From Acytostelium subglobosum LB1 (Eukaryota; Evosea; Eumycetozoa; Acytosteliales; Acytosteliaceae): a DNA stretch of 64,000 nt. Numbering within the stretch: the stretch's first letter is position 1; every line of letters begins with the position of its first letter. The position numbers and the translations under genes are program-made. The DNA is taken from contig NW_012236528.1 of assembly GCF_000787575.1 (NCBI RefSeq), forward strand, positions 373,552 to 437,551, given 5' to 3'. A model generated the notes under the pieces. The model saw nothing but the letters and a program-made list of their open reading frames with translations, did not search any database and had not been told where the DNA came from. Positions 32,515-42,546 of this stretch are shown here, one piece after another.

Positions 32515-32587
32515 AGAAAACAATTCAATAAACTTCCAAATTTCACAACCAATCAAACATTCACTCTTTCATTCATAAGATACAAAC

Positions 32588-34159
32588 ATGGACAGCATCC
32601 TCAACAGTCGCCAGAGTACCTCAATCAATCATTCAGTGGCAGTCCAGACTATCAGCACTACACTCAACAACAACGACAATGTTGATGATATGACAAGATG
32701 CCAGATGCACAACAAGACATTGTACATGCTGTGTATCGATTGTAAACAATTGATTTGTTCGAGTTGTGCGGTGATCGATCATCAGAAACATGAGTTGGAC
32801 TGTGTAGATGTGATCAAACAGTTTGTCAATGAGAAGAAGTGCAATAACAGGTTTGATAAGAGATTGCAATCATTGTGGACAACAGTACGAGAACAGGCAG
32901 CAATATTCAAGTCATTGGATGACACTCGTAAACAGATCAATGATCACTTCAAAGAGTTACACGAGCTCCTCATCATTGAAGAACACAAGTTGGTATCACC
33001 AGTCACTCAACAGATTGATAAGACTCAATCATCAATCGACAACATCATCGATGAGATCAGAGATATCAGTGCACTGTTCAATCTCCCAACAAAAGTCAAC
33101 AACAACAACAAGGATGATGAGCACTCAGACAATTCGATGGTCGGGATCATTCAATCATGCACAACAGTTGATCAATTCATCAACAAGATGTGCTCGGAAT
33201 CAAACAAAGACATCGACTCAAGTGGCACCGATCATCATCTTCTTTCATTGGTCAATCAGAGTGTGGAACGAAGCTCGGTGGAATATAAGGTCACTCAGCC
33301 CATTCGTATCAAGTTCAATGAGGATCAAATCGTGTCATTGAAGAGACAGCTCCAAACTGTATACACATTATGTGGACCGCCCAATGTGGACTCGAGACTT
33401 GGAAAGGACTTGATATTCACCCTTGGAGTGGACTGTTCTTTGTTTGATCCAAGCACATCCGTGAGCAATCGGATGAATGATCAAAACAGGGTACCAAGGT
33501 GCAAGACGTCTGCTGTCTATGCCAAAGGTCACCTCTATCTCTTTAGCAATGAGCCTAAGAAGTATTTTCACTGCTCATTAACTAGATACTCCTTTGCATC
33601 TCAACAGTATACTAGCTATCAGATATCTGATTCCGGAGTAAGCTCATGTGACAAACTGTTTGCATCCTATGACGGCGACCAGGTCATCTATTTGCTTGGC
33701 TCAAGGCAAAACAATTACAACAGCACTCTGTCTAAGATCAACATTGATACCCTGGAGATCACTGTGATCGCAACATTTGATCTTGGCAACAGTATACCAC
33801 AGTCAGTTTACTACTACAATTCGCAACTCATTGTACTTTTTGTCACAGGGCCGATTAAATATATCAAATGTGATGGTACATTGTCTGGCAATATTTTTGC
33901 TAGTACTGATCCGACAGTAAAGTCAACAAGCTACGATGGTAAAGGAAGGCTGTACTTCTTCACTGATCAAACCTTCGATGAGCTCGACCTGGCAACAAAT
34001 ATCCGCTCGTCCCATCCATTCAACCAAACACCTCCAATCTCCACCACTCTCTACTTTAGCGGAACAAACCGAGTCCTCTACAAAGGAAACTGGTCTAATG
34101 GCCCTCTTGGCAACAAACATGCATGGTGTCTAGTGCGTGATGTCCAACAACAACAATAA
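32588..34159 (+). CDS. B-box/coiled-coil/propeller protein, array copy 8 (last)
   Basis: 523 residues, starting MDSILNSRQSTSINHS, 73 bases after copy 7. It has an N-terminal extension of about 25 Ser/Thr-rich residues before the B-box (CQMHNKTLYMLCIDCKQLICSSC). It is the closest relative of copy 7 in all parts (SRLGKDLIFTLGVDCSLFDPST, CHDG replaced by SYDG, ending HAWCLVRDVQQQQ). The array stops here. The following 500 bases contain no further copy. Confidence 0.88.
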   Translation: MDSILNSRQSTSINHSVAVQTISTTLNNNDNVDDMTRCQMHNKTLYMLCIDCKQLICSSCAVIDHQKHELDCVDVIKQFVNEKKCNNRFDKRLQSLWTTVREQAAIFKSLDDTRKQINDHFKELHELLIIEEHKLVSPVTQQIDKTQSSIDNIIDEIRDISALFNLPTKVNNNNKDDEHSDNSMVGIIQSCTTVDQFINKMCSESNKDIDSSGTDHHLLSLVNQSVERSSVEYKVTQPIRIKFNEDQIVSLKRQLQTVYTLCGPPNVDSRLGKDLIFTLGVDCSLFDPSTSVSNRMNDQNRVPRCKTSAVYAKGHLYLFSNEPKKYFHCSLTRYSFASQQYTSYQISDSGVSSCDKLFASYDGDQVIYLLGSRQNNYNSTLSKINIDTLEITVIATFDLGNSIPQSVYYYNSQLIVLFVTGPIKYIKCDGTLSGNIFASTDPTVKSTSYDGKGRLYFFTDQTFDELDLATNIRSSHPFNQTPPISTTLYFSGTNRVLYKGNWSNGPLGNKHAWCLVRDVQQQQ

Positions 34160-34657
34160 ACCATTCTACTTTCAAGTAATCTTAATAACTACTTTGAGTA
34201 GATTTCATCTGTACACCTGGGATATGAATGTAGTGGATATGGAACTATTCCATTTTAGGTTGATTGAAGTTTATCTTTATGTTTTAGGTAGTGTTTGTGT
34301 GGAAAACAACAAAAATTACCTGCCGACAATGTCGTCAGGTGAGTTATGGAAAAGTTTGCAAAAAGCAAAGACAGTGGATCCCTTATCGGTCACGCCCTAC
34401 TGTATAGTCTCATGCGCAAGAACTGAATTAGCACATTGTTCAAATCGACCACTTTATCACTGTGAACTGCAATTCAATTTATGGTTATTTATCTGTTCAA
34501 TTTTCATCAATCAACTTACAAACCTCACTAAACATCGACTGATGAACATCAATCAATCTTCAATCTAATGTTTACAACGTGTTATCAATCATATAATTGA
34601 TGAATATACAACAATTAACTTTATTCATTCACTCATAGTCATACTTTATTCAATCAA
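34160..34657. other. Intergenic region between convergent genes
   Basis: Contains a near-perfect palindrome at 34318-34340 (separate entry). An open frame continues to 34568, but its N-terminus overlaps copy 8 out of frame and it has no recognisable domain. Confidence 0.45.
34318..34340. repeat. Near-perfect inverted repeat
   Basis: ACCTGcCGACA-a-TGTCGtCAGGT: eleven-base arms with one mismatch and a one-base centre, GC-rich in an AT-rich spacer. Confidence 0.7.
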
Positions 34658-36271
34658 TCATTCATCAGGGATATTCTCTTGGCTGGCAGCGACAACATTG
34701 TTCGTCAATGTGTTCTTGGGCTGCTGGAGGAATGAACCATCGTTCATTGATTGATTGCTGAAGAATCCTCCGACAAAGTAGTGATCAGATAGGAATATGG
34801 AGTAACGATCATCCATTAGACGAATGTTGATCCTCTCCAATGTTGGAATGTCAAGTGCGACGGTGGTCGTGGAGGGCAACGCCTCCAGATCAAACTGATC
34901 CTGGCTAAAGTTGTAGTACACTCCATTGTGTAGACGTAGCGATGTTACAGTGTTTGGTATAGGATGCTTGTAGTGTGATGGCACCTCCAGTCGGGTCAGA
35001 CGCGGCAACAACTTGGGGTCAAGGCGGTGTCTGAACGTAGAGCCCAGTCTCAGCGTGGTGACGGACTTGGGCAGGAGGCCAGGCTCCAATTGTCTATTGT
35101 ACAGTAGACCCATGTCGATGCTCGTGACGGTCATTGGTATCATGTTGGGCTTCAACTTTTGAGCCAGCACAATGCCAACCTTGAGAGAGGTTACTGATGG
35201 TGGGATGACGCCAACTTCAATGCCATGATTGTAGTCATGTGAGAACTCCAGCTTGGTGACACTGGGCGGGACAGTACCTGGCTCCAACGGATCATTGACC
35301 TCGTCGATCACCAGATTGGTGGTGCACTTGGGCAATGACAGACTGTTCTTGTGATAGACGTAGCGAAGCTTGGTGATGCTCTCTGGTAAGTCCTTCTGCA
35401 TTAATTCCTTTTTGAAGCCGCGGTCCACACGCAGAGACTTGAGTTGAGGTGGGAGAACGCCACCAGACAGCGAGCGATTGAAGTAGTATCCAAACTTGAG
35501 TGACACGATGGACTTTGGCAGCACGCTAGGCAAGACATCCTGATCAAAGTTGTTGCCAAAGCACAGATGCTTAGTGGAGGAGGGCAGTGTGCCAGCCACA
35601 AGTGGTTCGTCGTAACAATTGCCAAAGGAGATGGTTTCCACGCCGTTGGGGATGGCGCCAAACTCTAATGGCTTGTTAAAGTCGTTACCAAAGGCGAGCT
35701 TGCGGAGACTGGTCGGAAGCGTGCCTGGGATGATACGTTGATTGAATGAGTTCCCAAAGGCCAGTGTGCGGAGGCCAAATGGAAGCGTATCCTCTAACAA
35801 TGGATGATTGAATGAGAAGCCGAAACGAAGTGTCGTGATGCTACCTGGTATCCAAAGCTTTGGCAACGGGTAATTGAACGTGTTTGAGAAGTACAAGTAG
35901 TTCACATAAGCATATATTGGAGTGTCCATTGGCTGGTTTGATACTTCCTGGTCTGTATCATGGAGTGGAAAGGGGACATAATGTTAGACTTGGTTGATTG
36001 ATTGGAATGATTCCACCAGAGACATACCAAAGAGTCCGCCATGCTTCTCAAGTGAGCGACATAATGCCATTCGGTAAGAGTTGAACTTGAACAGTGGACT
36101 GTTGGCATAGTAGTAGGCAGAGAATAGGAATGTGTCGGATGTATGCAATACAAGGTATCGATCCCTTTGTTCAAACCAAAGTTTACAAGTTAGTGTAAAG
36201 CATAACCTATCAAGGTTATCCAAGCTTGACAGTATATGTTGTAATATAGTATGTGGCAATGATTGCATCAT
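34658..36271 (-). CDS. F-box/FNIP-repeat protein
   Basis: Exons 36271-36028 and 35952-34658, 512 residues. Exon 1 encodes an F-box-like start (LPHTILQHILSSLDNLDRLCFTLTCKLWFEQRDRYL). Exon 2 encodes about ten FNIP-type repeats of about 22 residues with the pattern FNxPLxxGxLPxSxxxLxFGxxF (NSFNQRIIPGTLPTSLRKLAFG, and similar). They decay toward the C-terminus into an acidic tail. The splice restores GLFGDQEVSNQP. FNIP repeats are a leucine-rich-repeat variant greatly expanded in dictyostelids. With an F-box they probably recruit substrates to SCF ligases (inferred). Confidence 0.9.
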
Positions 36272-37009
36272 TATGTCTTATTGACTGATCGATTGAATGA
36301 TTGATTGAATGTAATCTTACAAGTCAAGCTGCTTCTTATGTAATGTACTTCATCATCTGATGGTGGTATGTCTTCTCTATCTCATACTCATACTCTCTCT
36401 TTGTTCTCTTCACTTCTCTCTCTTGAGACAAGATGCCTAGCTGGCACTACAAAGTGATCCACAATGACTTGTGGAGAAACCAATTCTCGCAAAACCTGTG
36501 CTCGCTGGCTAAAGAAAGGTAAGAAATGGAGGACACCAATCCTGTATCTATCTCTTCTTGGAATGAATCACCATTAATACTATCTCTTTATACATGTATG
36601 AATGTTGAGTGAATGTATGAAAGAATGAATGAAGGAGTTTGATTGAATGATTGATTAATGGATAGATTGGAATGTTGTAACATGAGGTTGATCTATGAAT
36701 GATTGATTCATATAAACATGTTATCTATATCTTTATACTAAAATGGCAAGATATGTTGATCAACTGAGTTAATGTCTCTCCGATCGGATGTTACCACGAC
36801 TGGTGAAACATCGGTTCATGCTCATGACTCAAGCATCGTCACTTCCGGATCACCAACTTCCATTCATTTGTTTTGAAATAGTTTGTTGGTGTTTGTGGTA
36901 ATCGAAGAGAGATCGAGGAGTGTCAGTGAGAGAGTGATAGAGTGAAGTGACATACATAGATACTAGTTTATACATACATAGATACTTAGATATAATTATA
37001 ACATACATA
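36272..37009. other. Intergenic region between divergent genes
   Basis: About 740 bases. It contains one short frame of unusual composition (36433-36522, separate entry). The rest is ATGA/TTGA tetramer-rich sequence and the dehydrogenase leader. Confidence 0.45.
36433..36522 (+). CDS. Possible micro-ORF or first exon
   Basis: ATG followed by 29 codons rich in Trp, His and Asn, starting MPSWHYKVIHNDLWRNQF and ending in an AAAGAAAG-gtaag context that could be a donor site. It is GC-richer than the surroundings and lacks low complexity. I could not find a convincing second exon. Unrecognised. Confidence 0.25.
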   Translation: MPSWHYKVIHNDLWRNQFSQNLCSLAKER

Positions 37010-38061
37010 ATGGGAGCATTGACATTTGGATTCATATTGTTTATATTCAACAAGTTATACTCTTGGTTCTACAACAAACCATTGAACTCATATGTTGGCA
37101 AGCGTGTAATTGTCACTGGTGCCAGCAGTGGTATCGGTGCTCAGTTGGCTTTACAATACATTCAGATGAAGTGCAAGTATGTATTAATGTCATTGGACAT
37201 CATTCATTCATTCCCCGACATCACTCACTCACTCAACCAAACATTCATTCATGAAGGGTCGCAATCGTTGCCAGAAGATTGGAACAGTTGGAGTCTGTCA
37301 AGCAGGACATATTGAAGAAGTGCCCAGAGGTACCAGAGGAGAATATATTGATCTTGCGAGCAGACTTGACTGTGGAGAGCGATTGCCGTACGATGGTTGA
37401 CAGTGTGGTGTCGGCATGGGGCGGCATTGATATCTGTGTTTGGAATGCTGGTGTCGGCTCACTCATCGAGTTTGAGAAGCTGAATGGCAACTTCCAGGTG
37501 TTCCGCGACAACATGAACATCAACTTCTTCTCGACCGTGTACTGCACATCCTTTGCCCTGCCATTCCTGCGCCAGTCGCACGGATCGCTGGTCGTCGTCA
37601 GCTCGCTCGCCGGCAAGTTTGGTACGCCACTGCGCACCTCTTACTCGGCCTCCAAGCACGCACTGCACGGCTTCCTCAACTCACTGCGCAACGAAGTGTC
37701 TGACATCCAAGTCACAGTCGTCTGCCCAGGCTTTGTCCAAACCGAGTTCCACACCAAGCTGGCCACAACTGACGGCAAGCCAATCGAGCGTGAATCACAC
37801 AGTTTCATGACCGCTGAAGAGTGTGCCGAGAAGATTGTTCAGTAAGTATTAGCTAGTTATGGTTAAATGATGAGGAGGAGATTGCAGACACTGACTATCT
37901 CTACAACTACCGCGAATACTAATAGGAGCGAGCGTTTGGGTGAGAGAGAAGTACTACTTGGATTGAAGGCCAAGGTTGGAAACTACTTGATGCCATTCAT
38001 TCCAGGTGTCATTGACTACATGTCCAGAAAGGCATCCAGAGATTCAATCAAGAAGAAATAA
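37010..38061 (+). CDS. Membrane-anchored short-chain dehydrogenase/reductase
   Basis: Exons 37010-37176, 37257-37841 and 37926-38061, 295 residues. The N-terminal 20 residues (MGALTFGFILFIFNKLYSWF) form a membrane anchor. The Rossmann fold has TGASSGIG (cofactor loop) and, after the first splice, VAIVARRLEQLE, where the Arg pair suggests NADP(H). NAGVGSL and the catalytic Ser...Tyr-Ser-Ala-Ser-Lys (VVVSSLAGKFGTPLRTSYSASKHAL) follow. PGFVQTEF closes the core. The layout resembles 11-beta-HSD1/DHRS7-type enzymes of the endoplasmic reticulum that reduce steroids, retinoids or other carbonyls. The substrate is unknown. The end KASRDSIKKK is a lysine-rich tail compatible with ER retention. Confidence 0.9.
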
Positions 38062-38388
38062 TCAATCAAAGAGAAACTTAGGTCTCAATCTACATTCAAC
38101 TTGTGAACAACAATATATATATATATATACTTTCAATAGTTTGTTGGATTGGTTTGGATCAATCATTTTCATTGTCCCGGGACATACCCTCGCAGACTTA
38201 TCCTCCCAACCAACCCTTACCCTTACCCTCGCCCTCACTCTTGCCCTCACAGACATACCCTCACACAGTTTCTTTGTTATTTCTTTCGCAAAACACTCGA
38301 TTGCTCGACTTCAAAAGCAACTTCATGAATCGTTTCTTCACACATTCATTCAATCAATAATTATTGTTTATAGTAATAAGATAATAAT
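38062..38388. other. GluRS promoter region with C-rich repeat tract
   Basis: Contains (AT)n at about 38115-38130 and a C-rich imperfect repeat at about 38200-38272 built on CCCTTAC/CCCTCGC/CCCTCAC units, unusual for this AT-rich genome. No gene. Confidence 0.5.
38200..38272 (-). repeat. G-rich tract with quadruplex potential
   Basis: On the minus strand there are about seven GGG runs spaced 3-9 bases apart (GAGGGCGAGGGTAAGGGTAAGG and neighbours), about 120-190 bases upstream of the GluRS ATG. Confidence 0.55.
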
Positions 38389-40665
38389 ATGTCTAATACT
38401 AAAGGAGGAGATAACAAGGGTGTGCTCAAGTATGATCACACCGGAAATACATTCCCATTCATCGCTTTGATAACAGCAAAGTTGGTACCAGGATACAAGA
38501 TCATTGTGCGCAAGGGTCTTGAGAAGCCTGAGCTCACAGTCGTTCAGTCGAGCGACTGCTTCACTGGCAACTACCTCGTCGCCAAGTACATCGCCAGAGC
38601 AGCAGCACCCGCCTGCACACTCTATGGCAGCGACGCCGTGTCGGCCTCGCGTGTCGACGAGTGGCTCGAGAAGATCGCCCACTTCAAGGTCGAGGATGTC
38701 AACGCATTCGCCCAGCAGGTGCAGGACCACTTCATCTTCCGCACCTTCCTGGTTGGCTTCTCAATCACCCTGGCCGACATCGCATTGTACGCTCGCGTTC
38801 AGTTGACCGCTGAGCTCAAGGCCAAGGTGCCCTCGCTCTACCACTTCAACAGATGGTTCACCTACCTCAACACCCTTCCAGCCTTCAAGGAGACCCTGCA
38901 GCTGTTTGCTCCAGAGACTAACAACAACAACAACAATGCTGCTGCTGGTGCTGCCGCTGCTGCCGCTGAGGACGACAAAAAGAAGAGTGTCATGGGATGG
39001 AGAGGCAACATGGAGAAGCTCGCTCTGCCCGGCCTCGAGATGGGCAAGGTCGTCACCCGTTTCCCACCCGAGCCTTCTGGATACATGCACATTGGCCATT
39101 GCAAGGCCGCCGTGCTCAACAACTACTACGCTACCGAGTACCAGGGCGAGCTGGTGATCCGTTTCGACGACACCAACCCCGCCAAGGAGAAGGAGGAGTA
39201 CGTCGAGAACATCCTCAAGGATCTCAAGACCCTGGACCTCAAGTACCGTCGCCAGACCAACACCTCCAACTACTTTGACCTGTGCGAGCAGATGGCTGAG
39301 AAGATGATCCGCGAGAACAACGCCTACGTCGACAACACCTCCAAGGAGGAGATCAGCGATCAGCGTGACAAGATGATCGAGTCGGTCTGCAGAAACAACT
39401 CGATCGAGAAGAACCTCGAGTGGTTCGAGGAGATGAAGAAGGGCACCACCTTTGGCCAGACATGCGTTCTGCGTGCCAAGATCGACATGGCCCACGTCGA
39501 CAAGGCCTTCCGTGACCCAGCCTTCTACCGTGTCAACATGACCCCACATCACGTCACTGGCGACAAGTACAAGGCCTACCCACTGTACGACTTTGCCTGT
39601 CCCATCGTGGACAGTATCGAGGGCATCACCCACGCTCTCCGCTCCAACGAGTACATCAACAAGGTCAACCTCTACAACTACGTGTGCGACATCCTCGGAC
39701 TGCGTCGCCCATTCGTCTCACAGTACAGTCGTCTCAACTTCACCTACGTGCTGCTGTCCAAGCGTAAGCTGCAGTACTTTGTCGATGAGGGAATTGTCAC
39801 TGGCTGGCACGACCCACGTATGCCCACACTCCAGGGTATCATGCGTCGCGGTCTCACCGTCGAGGCACTCAAGGAGTTCGTCCTGTCTCAGGGCGCCAGC
39901 GCCGTCAACACCATGATGGACATTGGCAAGCTCTGGGCTATCAACAAGCTGTTCATCGAGCCAAACGTGCCCAGATACACCTGTCTCCCAGAGAAGTGCG
40001 TGCTGGTGCGCCTCTCCAACGGCCCTGCCGCTCCCGAGCAGTTGACCAAGCCCAAGTTCGACAAGAAGCTCGAGCTCGGCAACAAGACCGTCACCATCTC
40101 CAACTCTGTGTTGCTCGAGTACGACGATGCCGCCGATCTCAAGGAGGGTGAGGAGGTCACACTCATGTCATGGGGCATGAACATCATCGTTCGCAAGGTC
40201 AACAAGGCCGCAGACGGCTCAATCGAGTCGATCGACGCCGACTGCAACCCAACTGGCAGCTTCAAGGACACCAAGAAGAAGCTTACCTGGTTGTCTGCCA
40301 CCGTCAAGCGTGTGCCCGTTCTGTTGCAGGACTTTGACTTCTTGATCACCAAGCCCAAGCTTGAGGAGACCGATGAGCTCAAGGACTTTATCAACCCCAA
40401 CACCAAGTTTGAGTTGAATGCCTTCTCCGACGAGAACATCCTCTCACTCAAGGTTGGCGACAAGGTGCAGTTTGAGCGTCGTGGACTCTACATCTGTGAC
40501 AAGGCCGGTGATGCCAACAATGCCTTTGTCATGATCTACATTCCAGACGGTTCCCAGAAGTTCAAGGCTGGTGAGGCTCTCACCCCATTCGCTCCACGTG
40601 CTCCAAAGAAGGAGGAGCCAAAGGCCAAGCCTGCTGCCAAGCCAGCCAAGGCTGCTGCCAAGTAA
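38389..40665 (+). CDS. gluS: Cytosolic glutamate-tRNA ligase (GluRS)
   Basis: Intronless, 758 residues. Residues about 1-170 are a GST-C-like appended domain (FIFRTFLVGFSITLADIALYA) used by eukaryotic GluRS for complex assembly. An Asn/Ala linker follows. The class I catalytic core has TRFPPEPSGYMHIGHCKAA (HIGH motif near residue 234) and YVLLSKRKL (the KMSKS equivalent). The C-terminal anticodon-binding barrels are of the GlnRS-like eukaryotic type. The Lys/Ala/Pro tail (PKAKPAAKPAKAAAK) may help tRNA binding. It attaches glutamate to tRNA-Glu using ATP. An AATAAA lies about 45 bases after the stop. It is GC-rich in third positions, as expected for a highly expressed gene. Confidence 0.96.
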   Translation: MSNTKGGDNKGVLKYDHTGNTFPFIALITAKLVPGYKIIVRKGLEKPELTVVQSSDCFTGNYLVAKYIARAAAPACTLYGSDAVSASRVDEWLEKIAHFKVEDVNAFAQQVQDHFIFRTFLVGFSITLADIALYARVQLTAELKAKVPSLYHFNRWFTYLNTLPAFKETLQLFAPETNNNNNNAAAGAAAAAAEDDKKKSVMGWRGNMEKLALPGLEMGKVVTRFPPEPSGYMHIGHCKAAVLNNYYATEYQGELVIRFDDTNPAKEKEEYVENILKDLKTLDLKYRRQTNTSNYFDLCEQMAEKMIRENNAYVDNTSKEEISDQRDKMIESVCRNNSIEKNLEWFEEMKKGTTFGQTCVLRAKIDMAHVDKAFRDPAFYRVNMTPHHVTGDKYKAYPLYDFACPIVDSIEGITHALRSNEYINKVNLYNYVCDILGLRRPFVSQYSRLNFTYVLLSKRKLQYFVDEGIVTGWHDPRMPTLQGIMRRGLTVEALKEFVLSQGASAVNTMMDIGKLWAINKLFIEPNVPRYTCLPEKCVLVRLSNGPAAPEQLTKPKFDKKLELGNKTVTISNSVLLEYDDAADLKEGEEVTLMSWGMNIIVRKVNKAADGSIESIDADCNPTGSFKDTKKKLTWLSATVKRVPVLLQDFDFLITKPKLEETDELKDFINPNTKFELNAFSDENILSLKVGDKVQFERRGLYICDKAGDANNAFVMIYIPDGSQKFKAGEALTPFAPRAPKKEEPKAKPAAKPAKAAAK

Positions 40666-40887
40666 TCAATATATTGATTACTGTGTGATCCATAGACACT
40701 CGCGTCCAATAAAGTTTAGTTTACACTATCCATGTGACCTTTGGGGTTCGTGTCGAAAGTCAACCCTTTTTCTCGACTTGTTCATCAGAGATAAGACTAC
40801 TCTCCCACCCCTTTCCCTTCATTTGATCAATCAATCAATATCACTTCCTTTAACTATAACTTGTATAACAATATAAAACATATAACA

Positions 40888-41375
<488 letters not shown>

Positions 41376-41670
41376 ATGTGTTTATAATAGGAACGACAAT
41401 AACATCTTATAGCAAGGTATTCAGGGATAAGGCAAGCAATCATTCATTCATATATTGCGACACGACATGTCTGACTCAATTCCACTTGTTCAAGTCGAGT
41501 CTACAACAACAACTACAACAAATATATACACATGTGTCGCTGGCCAGTCATATAGATAGTTGTCATTGTTGTTATGGATCAGGTGATAGGTATTTATTTA
41601 CATTGCTCCCTATATATAAATTTATAATTATATAACTTAGTGTGATGTTGGAGGTAATATTCATTACCGC

Positions 41671-41929
41671 TTAGATATGGACAATAAGTGGATCAATGAT
41701 AAGAATGCCGAGGACATTCACATATCCACAAATGTCGAGCAAGGCAGTCGAGTTGGAAGACTGTGTCACACTGGTAGTGGCCTTGGATTGGATCTGTCCA
41801 TTGTTGGAAATCTGAGTGTTGTTGGTCATTCCAGAGAGAGAAGCGAGAGATTCTTTATATTGTTGGGTGGCAATATTAGTATGGATAACTTATATTATTT
41901 ATGATGATCAAGTACTTACTGTACAACAT
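41671..41929 (-). CDS. Two-exon small Ser/Thr/Asn-rich protein (63 aa)
   Basis: A 10-base first exon (41929-41920, ATGTTGTACA) joins across gtaagt...aaag to 41852-41671. The product begins MLYKSLASLSGMTNNTQISN, has a Ser/Thr/Gln middle (KATTSVTQSSNSTALLD) and ends hydrophobic (GILIIDPLIVHI). The tiny first exon followed by a SLASLS-type start resembles the small dictyostelid hssA/sigN-type developmental proteins, without their Gly-rich part. A TATTTAAAG element lies about 78 bases upstream. A 75-codon frame on the plus strand covers the same bases and is the main alternative. Confidence 0.5.
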
Positions 41930-42546
41930 GATTGATTAATTGATTGAAGGTATTAGAGATATTGATTGGATTGATTTGATGATTATAATGATTGATTTCC
42001 AAGACCTTTAAATAGTTGACTTGTCTGATCATTGATCCAGGTGATCAGGATTACGACGAGTCAAGTCAGTCAGTTCACTTAACATTTAATATCTTCAAAG
42101 TATTAGTACTACCTTTAAATCTTAGGGGAACTCCTCCTCTAGTCTACCCATTATTATAATCCATAGTGATGTCGATTGATGCATCACACACTCTCACACT
42201 TTGATCATCAACGGTTGTCGTAGTGACATCTTGATCATCAACCCCCAGTCCACACTGATATCCAGCAGCAGTTGATCATTCCAGTGTGTTATTCGAATCC
42301 AGTAATAAATAACTTGTCGTATTGCGGGATACTTATACTAATCAGTTATGTTATCGGGATATGTGTTGGATGGACGCCAGAGGTGGTCAGGATGCAAATG
42401 GAGGGCAAAGGGTAGACCAAACATGGTCTAAACCATCAATCAGTCACTTCACTAGTTGTATATATAATTATATATTAAATTACAAGAGAAGCAAGCAGCT
42501 GACACTTGACTATTGATCAATGGGGGATTCGCCGAGCGAGATGTCA
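41930..42546. other. Intergenic region
   Basis: Upstream part of the minus-strand mini-gene (TATA-like element at 42006-42014) and downstream part of the RUN/Rubicon-like gene. ATCTTGATCATCAAC-type repeated words occur around 42205-42240. An open plus frame at 42322-42516 has no support. Confidence 0.4.

Noticed and set aside
20547-34159. B-box array as TRIM ubiquitin ligases
   Set aside because: No RING domain precedes the B-box in any copy, so ligase activity is not supported.
34137-34568. 143-codon frame after the B-box array
   Set aside because: Begins inside array copy 8 in another frame; composition without a domain; not supported.
41677-41904. Plus-strand 75-codon frame opposite the mini-gene
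   Set aside because: The minus strand gives a spliced model with a TATA-like element and a familiar small-protein start. I kept the plus frame only as an alternative.
42281-42310. TTCGAATCC word as a tRNA T-arm
   Set aside because: No matching D-arm, anticodon arm or acceptor stem in the expected places.
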